Source: CAYSBK01 sp964429265
Lineage (GTDB): Bacteria; Planctomycetota; Phycisphaerae; Sedimentisphaerales; Anaerobacaceae
Reading direction: 5' to 3'
NCBI GenBank assembly: GCA_964429265.1
Contig: CAYSBK010000078.1
Coordinates: 1-10,345 of the forward strand
Length of the DNA: 10,345 nucleotides
The notes under the pieces were generated by a model, which worked only from the letters and a program-made list of their open reading frames with translations, was not told where the DNA came from and made no database searches. The first letter of the stretch is position 1; each line of letters opens with the position of its first letter. Both the position numbers and the translations under genes were made by a program. This document shows positions 1 to 5,959 of the stretch, in pieces.

Positions 1-478
1 CGAAGCGGAAGTTGTAGCCCTTGAAGCCCCTGAAGCCGTCGTGGCCGGGTTTTCTTTCGACCGATTCGAACAATCCGACCCTGATGTCGCTGGTTCCGGC
101 CAGGCAGGTGATGTCGTCGTCGAAGCAACTATCGGGACACTTGAGGCAATCGGGGCAATCGTGTTCGCCGTCGCTCATAAACAAGTATGATCTTTCTACC
201 ACGTCGCCCACCTCGCTCAAGCGCTGCGGGGTGATGGCTGTGACGATGACGTCTCCTCCGCGGGGTGTCCATTCCAGGTCGCCGTCGGCATTGACAAACA
301 ACCTTTCGGGGTCCGAGTCGATATACCAGACCGACCCGTCCCAGGTGACTCCGGGTTTACCACCCTTGAAAATGTCCCTTGCCTGTGCCTGCCGGGTGGC
401 GGTTGACTTGCAGCCGATACTGCTGCCGGCGATAAGAATTGCTATACCTGCGATTGCGATTTCATGCCATTTTCCCAT
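1..478 (-). CDS. Putative Cys-rich lipoprotein, 5' part (runs off left edge)
   Basis: The minus-strand frame opens at ATG 476-478 and stays open to base 2 (159 residues), so the C-terminus is outside the window. AGGAG lies 8 nt before the ATG, which supports this start. Residues 1-22 form a hydrophobic signal (IAIAGIAILIAG) ending SIGC, so Cys23 could be lipidated. Ser at -3 makes this a weak lipobox, and a plain Sec signal is possible. The mature part has a Trp/Asp-rich stretch (TWDGSVWYIDSD, 45-56) and a cysteine cluster at C108, C111, C114, C118 and C125, followed by a Gly/Phe-rich segment (GFRGFKGYNF, 148-157). I do not recognise the family; an extracellular beta-rich or binding role is a guess. 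It lies 55 bp downstream of the Calx-beta gene on the same strand and is probably co-transcribed with it. Confidence is high that it is a gene, low for function. Confidence 0.7.
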   Translation of the reverse strand, partial: MGKWHEIAIAGIAILIAGSSIGCKSTATRQAQARDIFKGGKPGVTWDGSVWYIDSDPERLFVNADGDLEWTPRGGDVIVTAITPQRLSEVGDVVERSYLFMSDGEHDCPDCLKCPDSCFDDDITCLAGTSDIRVGLFESVERKPGHDGFRGFKGYNFRF

Positions 479-533
479 TAGCCTTGCTCCTGTCAGTGCA
501 GAATAGGTTTTGTTTTTTCGCACAGCCGGTCGG

Positions 534-2627
534 CTACTTCGGCTCAAGCAGAGTCAGTTCAAATGCATTCAGTATTCCTCTTGCTCCTTCTCTGCCCTTG
601 CGGGCGCAGTCGGGATACAAAGGTTTGCTGCGGTCGGCCTGGTAGATGACCAGCACCTCGGAGCCGTCGGTTTCGAACTCAATTGTCGACGGTACCAGTT
701 CTTCATCGCGATAGACGTGCTGAGGGGCGACATCGTAAGCGTTCCTTATGGCTTTGACCCCGCCGCCGGTGCCGGGGGGCAGGTTCCACCTGTACCCGGT
801 GAGTATATTCTCGGAACGGTCCTGCCGGGGTTCGTCCTGTTTGGCGGGCAGCGGATTGGCGCTTATCAAGGGCATAGGAGGCATTCCGCAGTCGCAGTCC
901 AGGCAGTTGCGTGTCTTCTGCTTGCAGGGCTCCCAGTGGTTGTGGTAGCTGCGCAGCTCATATCGCCCGGCCGGCAAGTCCTTCAGTAACAGTATTATGT
1001 CGCCGGCATAAGGCCCGGCCCAATCGACCGCATAGGCCCAACTGTTTGCTATGGGGTCGCCCTGTGCTTTGCCGTGTGGACAGCCGCCCCCGCCGAGATT
1101 GGCTCGACAGACGCCCTTGACGCCGATGCCGAGCTGGCCTTCGCTGCCCGTGCTCAGAAACGCCTTTATGCCGGTGCCCTCGATACCGGCCTCGAAGGCC
1201 TTCGGGTCTTTCCTGGACGGCAGCCAGACGCCGTCGTGCATATACATATCAGCCCAGGCCGGGGCAGCCCAGATTGTCCAGCCGGGCTTGGCCGTTCCCT
1301 CGTAAATCCCTTTCTTGTCGCAGGTGGGTATCGCCAAATCCACTTTCAACGACACAGGCTCGGATACGATTATGTGTGTGTAAAGGATGTTCTTGCCGAG
1401 CAGGGCATTTTTCGGGTTCGACAGCTTGATTTTGATGGTCTCTATACCTTCGCTGTGGTCGTTGTCATCAATGATAGTGATTGGAATCGTGCAGGCGGTC
1501 CGGCCGGGTTCGAAAACGACCTTGCCAGGCTCAAGCGTGTAATCGACGCCGCTTGTGGCCGTGCCGCCGACCACCTCGTAGTTCACGGTGACGGTTTTTC
1601 GCGTCGGCGCCGAGAGCTTGACGGGCACATAAGCCGGCGTTTTTTCTTCCATTGCACTGCCGCTTTGACGGGCGAAAAAAACCTCCGGCCGGGGGTCCAC
1701 AATGGTATGGACGTGCCGTGCCGGCTCACCGAGCACTATGTTCGGCCCGGTGGGATTGGATAGCTCTATAGCCACGGTTTCGTTGTCTTCGTCGAGATCG
1801 TCGTCAACAATATCCAGCTTTATATTCCTGGTTGTCACGCCGGGGCCAAAGACGAGCCTGCCCGATACCGGCCTGTAGTCTTGGCCGGGGGTGGCTGAGC
1901 CCGGCGTGGTCGCGTAATCCACGGTGTAGGTCGCGCCGGCGTTGGCGTCGTTGATGTTCACCGGTATCGTGACCGAGGTTGTCGTCTCCTTCGCTGCCGA
2001 AGCCGGTGAAGCGAACTGCACGGTTGCACTGCCGCCGTAAAGCTCGAAGCCGTTGAGAAACGGCTGGCCGCGCTGGGGGCACTGAAACCTGATTACGACG
2101 TCCTCCGTGCCCGCTGTAAAGACGAACTTGGCAGGGTGGTCCATAATCTCCGGTTTCTGGTAGATAATGTCCGGCTTCGTGACGTCCGTTGCGCCGGTGA
2201 CGATGATGTTGGTGATGGGGTGCTCGTCCTGGTCCCACCTGTGGTGATAGGTGTAAAGTGTGTAGCGTGCCCCCGGCTCCAGGTCGCGCAGGATCAGGCA
2301 GATGTCGGTCTTGGGGCTTCGTGCGTTTCTGCGGGCATCTTTTTTTATGTAGGTAGTCTCGACCGCGGCGAGTCGGTGCTTGCTGCCGCTGTCGCATCGG
2401 CACTCGCCGCCGCGACCGGTGCCGGTCGGCCCCGTGCCTATCATAACGTCTATGTTCGTGCCGCCAACGTTCTTATTGAGCTTGCCCCTGGCGGCCGGCA
2501 GCGGTATCCATCCCTGCTGAACGGGTCCGCAAACTCCGACATCCACCTTGAGCGACACGCCCGGGGCTATGCCCGCAGGTGCAAGTACGCAGGCAATGAC
2601 CGTCAAACAACACAGCTCTTTCAACAC
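534..2627 (-). CDS. Secreted Calx-beta protein with duplicated flanking module
   Basis: A 697-residue exported protein. The frame is open 70 codons further upstream, but that part is Arg/Pro-rich and not protein-like. I chose GTG at 2625-2627 because AAAGGA precedes it closely and a signal peptide follows at once (MLKELCCLTVIACVLAPAG). TTG 2624 is an alternative start. Residues 24-199 are an unknown module. Residues 200-310 and 313-421 are two Calx-beta repeats, with typical features: TVDYATTPGSATPGQDY and VNYEVVGGTATSGVDY, then IVDDDLDEDNE and IIDDNDHSEGIE acidic loops, and ELSNP/KLSNP. Calx-beta domains bind Ca2+ and are common in adhesion and surface proteins. Residues 424-697 repeat the N-terminal module: SLKVD, a Gly-Trp, GTG, a DLxxGxRY-type strand followed by a YH..W motif, and NxFEL. 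Cysteines cluster at C568, C575, C578 and C580. A surface or matrix role is inferred; there is no catalytic motif I can identify. Confidence 0.85.
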   Translation of the reverse strand: MLKELCCLTVIACVLAPAGIAPGVSLKVDVGVCGPVQQGWIPLPAARGKLNKNVGGTNIDVMIGTGPTGTGRGGECRCDSGSKHRLAAVETTYIKKDARRNARSPKTDICLILRDLEPGARYTLYTYHHRWDQDEHPITNIIVTGATDVTKPDIIYQKPEIMDHPAKFVFTAGTEDVVIRFQCPQRGQPFLNGFELYGGSATVQFASPASAAKETTTSVTIPVNINDANAGATYTVDYATTPGSATPGQDYRPVSGRLVFGPGVTTRNIKLDIVDDDLDEDNETVAIELSNPTGPNIVLGEPARHVHTIVDPRPEVFFARQSGSAMEEKTPAYVPVKLSAPTRKTVTVNYEVVGGTATSGVDYTLEPGKVVFEPGRTACTIPITIIDDNDHSEGIETIKIKLSNPKNALLGKNILYTHIIVSEPVSLKVDLAIPTCDKKGIYEGTAKPGWTIWAAPAWADMYMHDGVWLPSRKDPKAFEAGIEGTGIKAFLSTGSEGQLGIGVKGVCRANLGGGGCPHGKAQGDPIANSWAYAVDWAGPYAGDIILLLKDLPAGRYELRSYHNHWEPCKQKTRNCLDCDCGMPPMPLISANPLPAKQDEPRQDRSENILTGYRWNLPPGTGGGVKAIRNAYDVAPQHVYRDEELVPSTIEFETDGSEVLVIYQADRSKPLYPDCARKGREGARGILNAFELTLLEPK

Positions 2628-2852
2628 CGTCTTTCCTTTCGAATAAGACCCGACCTGGACGCCGGCACTTTGCCGGTGACCCCTGCCCGACCGGCTCCGA
2701 GATTTGACGGCGGGGAGGGCCGAATTTATGCACCGGGCCTTGGGCGGCAGCCGGACCCGTCGTGCCGGTGCAGGCGCCCGGTTGCGAGACCGGTTCACAG
2801 CGGGTGCTCGAGGAATCCGGCAGATCAGAGAAAGCATCTTTGGGCGATGCGC
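2628..2852 (-). other. 225-bp gap with hairpins between pseudopilin and Calx-beta genes
   Basis: No gene is visible here. Reading on the minus strand, the gap contains a weak terminator-like fold right after the pseudopilin stop, a 5-bp stem CCGGT/ACCGG (about 2780-2795), and a perfect 6-bp stem CCGGCA with loop AAG and TGCCGG (2676-2662). The last lies about 35 nt before the GTG start. None is followed by a clean run of T. The hairpins could be mRNA leader structure, processing sites or chance in GC-rich DNA. Confidence 0.35.
2633..2639 (-). promoter_or_regulatory. Ribosome binding site for the Calx-beta gene
   Basis: On the minus strand AAAGGAA ends about 5 nt before the GTG at 2627. It is the only purine-rich stretch well placed before the signal peptide, and it decides the start in favour of GTG 2627 (or the adjacent TTG 2624) over the far upstream ATG at 2837. 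Confidence 0.5.
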
Positions 2853-2855
2853 TTA
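2829..2855 (-). terminator. Weak terminator-like hairpin after the pseudopilin gene
   Basis: On the minus strand the stop codon TAA runs directly into an imperfect hairpin: an AAGC..ATC arm with a 2-nt bulge, loop GCCCAAA, then GATGCTT, followed by TTTCTCT. The stem is short and the T tract is broken, so any termination would be partial. If real, it would reduce read-through from the pseudopilin gene into the Calx-beta gene. Confidence 0.25.
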
Positions 2856-3629
2856 GTTGCCCGGCAGGTCGTTCATCCATTGCGGCCAGTCGGGCGGCGG
2901 GATGCTCATATCGTAGTGCTTGTGCCACCACAAGTCCCACAGTTTCTTCAAAGGTACTTTCCGGACGGAGAAATCCAGCATCGCACCATTGACGGCGCCG
3001 ACGTGACGATTCAGGCAGAAGCGCCTTATCTCGTCGTTGAGCACTCCGTGAACGACGGCCTGGTTTTCGTACTGGGGCGGTTCATCGGTTCGGCGCGGCC
3101 AGCCGTCCCAGATCCCGCAGTCGAGTATCAGGGGGACGTACGGAGCCTCTTTGATGTAAACAAACCGCCAATTGTCGTCAGCCGGTCGGCCGAATACCTC
3201 GTTGTCCTGGCCGGGATTAGACAGCCAGCCGTTAAGCCCATAGCTGCCGTACAAAGGCTGGTCGACGGTGCCGGGATTCCAGGCGTGAAAGGTGCCGCCT
3301 GCCGCGTAATCATAATTGTTGACCACGCGGGTTGCCTCGGGGCAGAGGTGCAGCTTGTCGTTTTTATAGTACGGCCGGAGGATTTCCATCCAGGCCCAGC
3401 CGCCGGTGATGCCGGTGTTGCCGGCCAGAAACGAGCCGTCGTGGTCGTCGGCGTACATCGAAACCGCAACGCCCCACTGGCGAAGGTTCGACAGGCATAT
3501 AACAGCCTTGGCCTGGCGTTTGGACTTGTTCAGGGCGGGTGTAAGTATGGCCATCAATAGCGCGATGATGGCTATCACCACCAACAGTTCTATCAGCGTG
3601 AACGCATTTTTGAACCGGTCAGTCGTCAT
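2853..3629 (-). CDS. Type II secretion-type pseudopilin (prepilin N-terminal methylation domain)
   Basis: A 258-residue prepilin-like protein of the PulG/GspG type expanded in Planctomycetota. ATG 3629 is the only start that places the signal correctly. Residues 1-9 (MTTDRFKNA) are a short basic leader, then FTLIELLVVIAIIALLMAI (10-28) gives the class III signal and N-terminal helix. Predicted cleavage is before F10, with the conserved Glu at mature +5 (E14); position -1 is Ala instead of the usual Gly. The globular part is rich in Trp, Asp and Gly. Near the C-terminus, H209 is followed nine residues later by D219-F, matching the planctomycete H-X9-DG motif except that Gly is Phe. The tail LKKLWDLWWHKHYD resembles the usual ending of these proteins. 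The family assembles into periplasmic or inner-membrane fibres after prepilin peptidase processing. The exact role here is unknown; such proteins occur in many copies per genome. No strong Shine-Dalgarno is visible (GGAG 13 nt upstream). Confidence 0.9.
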   Translation of the reverse strand: MTTDRFKNAFTLIELLVVIAIIALLMAILTPALNKSKRQAKAVICLSNLRQWGVAVSMYADDHDGSFLAGNTGITGGWAWMEILRPYYKNDKLHLCPEATRVVNNYDYAAGGTFHAWNPGTVDQPLYGSYGLNGWLSNPGQDNEVFGRPADDNWRFVYIKEAPYVPLILDCGIWDGWPRRTDEPPQYENQAVVHGVLNDEIRRFCLNRHVGAVNGAMLDFSVRKVPLKKLWDLWWHKHYDMSIPPPDWPQWMNDLPGN

Positions 3630-3653
3630 AGCACAATTGTCGCTCCATCGGCA

Positions 3654-3662
3654 ATTATAGCA
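3654..3662 (-). promoter_or_regulatory. Probable extended -10 promoter for the pseudopilin gene
   Basis: On the minus strand TGCTATAAT is a perfect extended -10 element, with TATAAT at 3659-3654. The predicted transcript would start near 3647, giving a leader of under 20 nt before ATG 3629. No good -35 hexamer is seen at 16-18 bp (CTGGTG or TGGTGT), which is tolerated with an extended -10. An 8-bp palindrome ACAATTGT (3633-3640) lies in the leader. Planctomycete promoter consensus is poorly known, so this is only a candidate. Confidence 0.4.
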
Positions 3663-3754
3663 TTTTCGCCCCGAAACACCAGGCGGTATCGACGTTGGCA
3701 GCGGTGCAGGTTGATGCGGACAGACGGCTGCGACAGGGTATTCGGCGATTATGC

Positions 3755-3783
3755 TTGAAGGCGGTGCCGTCGTGGTGTAAGAT
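3755..3783 (+). promoter_or_regulatory. Candidate promoter for the four-gene plus-strand operon
   Basis: TTGAAG (3755-3760) and TAAGAT (3778-3783) are separated by exactly 17 bp, each matching 4 of 6 bases of the sigma-70 consensus. Transcription would start near 3790, leaving a leader of about 75 nt before ATG 3864. It is the best plus-strand match I see between the divergent genes, but matches of this quality arise by chance. Confidence 0.35.
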
Positions 3784-3850
3784 GGCTGGCCCGTTTGCCG
3801 GCGGGGCACCTTCGCGGTGCAGGTTTTGGCCGTCATGGTATCCTGGATTT

Positions 3851-3854
3851 GGAG
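3851..3854 (+). promoter_or_regulatory. Ribosome binding site for the UroD-like gene
   Basis: GGAG lies 9 nt before ATG 3864. It favours this ATG over the in-frame TTG at 3795, which has no Shine-Dalgarno and would add a 23-residue extension of poor protein character. Confidence 0.5.
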
Positions 3855-3863
3855 TACAAGGTT

Positions 3864-4964
3864 ATGGCAAGTGTTTCGCAACAAATAAGTTACATCGCTC
3901 CGGCGGCACCGGCCAGGAGGCAGGCTGCCACCGGCGACGAGCCGTACCTGAGGCCTGAGATTGGTTTCACCCCCAAGTGGTTCCGCAGCAAGCTGGGCAT
4001 CGACTTCGGCGAGAAATGGCACACGGATCCAGCCTATCGGCGGGAAACGGTTCTTGCAATGCGGGAGGAGCTGCGGAAGAGGTTTCCCGGCAGCAAGATA
4101 GGTGGTATCGACAAGCCGGACAAGCCGTTGGATGTGCTGACGGGGCTTTATGGTGGAAATGTCGTGGCGATGATCTATGGTGTGCCCATCGTTTATGCCG
4201 AGGACAACTGGCCCAACTGCGAGCATAAGTATCTCAGCGACGAGGAAGTTGATCGGCTTGAACCGCCGGACCTCGACACCAACCCGGTTTTCCAGGACAT
4301 TATGCGACAGATCGACTGGATAGAGCAGTCCGAAGGCGAAATCCACGGGTACCTGAACTGGCAGGGCATCCTGAACAACGCCCAGCGGCTGCGCGGCGAG
4401 AAGATTTTCTTCGACCTGGTTGATTCGCCGCAGCGCTGCCGGCGGTTGTTCGATTGCATCTACGCGACGATGAGCGAGGGCATCAGAAGGCTCCACGAGC
4501 GCCAGAAGGCAAGCGGCGTGGAGATCAATTTTATGACGGTGAGCAACTGCCTGGTGAATATGATTTCTCCGCAGCAATACGAGCAGTACTTCCTGCCGTA
4601 CGACCGGCGCTTTGCCGAGGAGTTCGGCCACATCGCCATTCACAATTGCGCCTGGAACGCGGACCCCTACCTCGAGGCATACTCGAAGATCGAGCAACTC
4701 GGGTACGTCGATATGGGCATCGAGTCGAACCTGGAGCGGGCACGGCAGCTTATACCGCACGCAAGACGGGCATTGATGTACACGCCGATGGACCTGACGA
4801 ACAAGCCGTGGGATGAGGTTCGGGCTGATATTGAGAGAATCGCCGAGCAGTACGGTCCCTGCGACCTGGTGGCGGCGGACATCGACGTCGATACCCCCGA
4901 TGACAGGGTGCGTGCTCTTATTGAATTGTGCGACCAGATAAGTCAAAGAAAGGAGAACCAGTAA
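3864..4964 (+). CDS. Uroporphyrinogen decarboxylase/corrinoid methyltransferase-like protein
   Basis: A 366-residue cytoplasmic protein of the UroD superfamily, which includes uroporphyrinogen decarboxylase (HemE) and zinc-dependent methylcobamide:thiol methyltransferases such as MtaA/MtbA. The length fits. The family features I see are a long N-terminal segment (GIDFGEKWHTDPAYRRET, 45-62), GGNVVAMIYGVP (98-109), the ISPQQYEQYFLPYDRRF helix (235-250), the H260-N-C262 motif in HNCAWN, and DIDVDTPDDRVRAL near the C-terminus (339-351). The HemE N-terminal LRQAGRY-type motif is absent, so haem synthesis is unlikely. H260 and C262 match two zinc ligands of the methyltransferases; the third ligand, normally a Cys just before the TP motif, appears to be Ala338, though C333 is close by. 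First gene of the operon; its stop is 2 nt before the next ATG, implying translational coupling. Substrate is unknown; a methyl-transfer or decarboxylase role is inferred from the family only. Confidence 0.85.
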   Translation: MASVSQQISYIAPAAPARRQAATGDEPYLRPEIGFTPKWFRSKLGIDFGEKWHTDPAYRRETVLAMREELRKRFPGSKIGGIDKPDKPLDVLTGLYGGNVVAMIYGVPIVYAEDNWPNCEHKYLSDEEVDRLEPPDLDTNPVFQDIMRQIDWIEQSEGEIHGYLNWQGILNNAQRLRGEKIFFDLVDSPQRCRRLFDCIYATMSEGIRRLHERQKASGVEINFMTVSNCLVNMISPQQYEQYFLPYDRRFAEEFGHIAIHNCAWNADPYLEAYSKIEQLGYVDMGIESNLERARQLIPHARRALMYTPMDLTNKPWDEVRADIERIAEQYGPCDLVAADIDVDTPDDRVRALIELCDQISQRKENQ

Positions 4965-4966
4965 TT

Positions 4967-5884
4967 ATGAAGACCGAGCTACCTACACCACTAAGAGGCA
5001 TAGTTGTGCCGTTGATTACGCCGTTGACGGGCCACGATACGCTCGACGAGGCGGGCCTGGAGCGGCTGATAGAACACGTTATTGGAGGCGGTGTGAACGC
5101 GATTTTTATCCTGGGTACGACCGGTGAAGGGCCGAGTCTGAGCTACAGGCTGCGACGGCAGGTCATTGAAAAGAGCTGTGCGCTGGTCAAGGGCCGGGTG
5201 CCGGTACTGGTCGGCATCACCGATACCGCTTTCGAGGAGTCGGTGGCGGTTGCCCGCCAGGCCGAGGCGGCCGGCGCGGCGGCAGTGGTGGTGGCGCATC
5301 CCCCTTATTTCCCGGCGGCCCAGCCCGAAATCCTCAATTACCTCAGGCACCTGGCGAAAGAGGTTCCGCTTGGAATATTCCTCTACAATATGCCCAGCCA
5401 TACGAAGTTGACGTTTGCGCCGGATACGGTCAGGCAGGCCGCCGACATCGACGGCATCATTGGTCTGAAGGATAGCTCCGCCAATATGCATTACTTCCAC
5501 ATGGTCCAGACTCTGCTGGGCGACCGGGATGATTTTACGCTTCTTGTGGGGCCCGAGGAACTGCTGGCCGAGACGGTGCTGACGGGCGGCCACGGTGGTG
5601 TAAACGGCGGAGCGAATATGAAGCCGCAGCTTTACGTCAACCTGTACAAGGCGGCCGTCGAGAAGGACTTTGACAAGATTGCCGCCCTGCACCGGGAAGT
5701 GATGAACATAAGCGTGAGAATCTACAACGTCGGGGCGTATTCAAGCTACCTGCGGGGGCTGAAGTGTGCGCTTTCGTGTATGGGTATCTGCAGCGATGCC
5801 CTTGCCGAGCCGTTCAGGCCGTTCGAGGGTGAGGACCGCAAGACTATCCAGCGATACGTGGATGAGCTTGGCTTGAAGGCCTGA
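4967..5884 (+). CDS. Dihydrodipicolinate synthase/N-acetylneuraminate lyase family aldolase
   Basis: A 305-residue TIM-barrel class I aldolase, the usual length for DapA/NanA. ATG 4967 follows AAGGAG with about 11 nt spacing and aligns with the family N-terminus (LRGIVVPLITPLT); the in-frame GTG at 4928 lies inside the preceding gene. The hallmarks are GTTGEG (50-55), the pyruvate-binding loop; Y140 in LYNMPSHT, the catalytic Tyr; and K168 in GLKDSS, the Schiff-base Lys. In E. coli DapA, Arg138 binds the aspartate-semialdehyde carboxylate five residues after the Tyr; here that position is His145. It is therefore probably not a true DHDPS but condenses or cleaves another pyruvate- or keto-acid substrate. 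With a sialidase-like protein and an oxidoreductase in the operon, sugar-acid cleavage is plausible. The reaction is inferred; the fold and Schiff-base chemistry are well supported. Confidence 0.92.
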   Translation: MKTELPTPLRGIVVPLITPLTGHDTLDEAGLERLIEHVIGGGVNAIFILGTTGEGPSLSYRLRRQVIEKSCALVKGRVPVLVGITDTAFEESVAVARQAEAAGAAAVVVAHPPYFPAAQPEILNYLRHLAKEVPLGIFLYNMPSHTKLTFAPDTVRQAADIDGIIGLKDSSANMHYFHMVQTLLGDRDDFTLLVGPEELLAETVLTGGHGGVNGGANMKPQLYVNLYKAAVEKDFDKIAALHREVMNISVRIYNVGAYSSYLRGLKCALSCMGICSDALAEPFRPFEGEDRKTIQRYVDELGLKA

Positions 5885-5945
5885 TTGTCGGCGAAACCCT
5901 CGTCGTCGCGCAGGGTCAGCGCGCCGAAAGACTATGTTGGTACTT

Positions 5946-5950
5946 GGGGG
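5946..5950 (+). promoter_or_regulatory. Ribosome binding site for the oxidoreductase gene
   Basis: GGGGG, 9 nt before ATG 5960, is the best Shine-Dalgarno-like stretch in the 75-bp gap. It supports starting at 5960, directly before the twin-arginine signal, over the in-frame TTG at 5885. Confidence 0.4.
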
Positions 5951-5959
5951 CGAGCAATA

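Noticed and set aside
2628..2837. N-terminal extension of the Calx-beta protein to ATG 2837
   Set aside because: The 70 extra residues are Arg/Pro-rich and would bury the signal peptide; a Shine-Dalgarno precedes GTG 2627.
2136..3560. Plus-strand 474-codon open frame
   Set aside because: It lies antisense to the pseudopilin and Calx-beta genes, which have clear domains; the translation has no domain features and is a shadow of GC-rich codon use.
3630..4946. Upstream extension of the pseudopilin frame to a 697-residue protein
   Set aside because: The extension crosses the intergenic region and runs antisense to the UroD-like gene; the prepilin leader must be at the N-terminus, which fixes the start at 3629.
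4967..5884. Calling the aldolase dapA (lysine biosynthesis)
   Set aside because: The substrate-binding Arg is replaced by His145 and no lysine-pathway gene is nearby.
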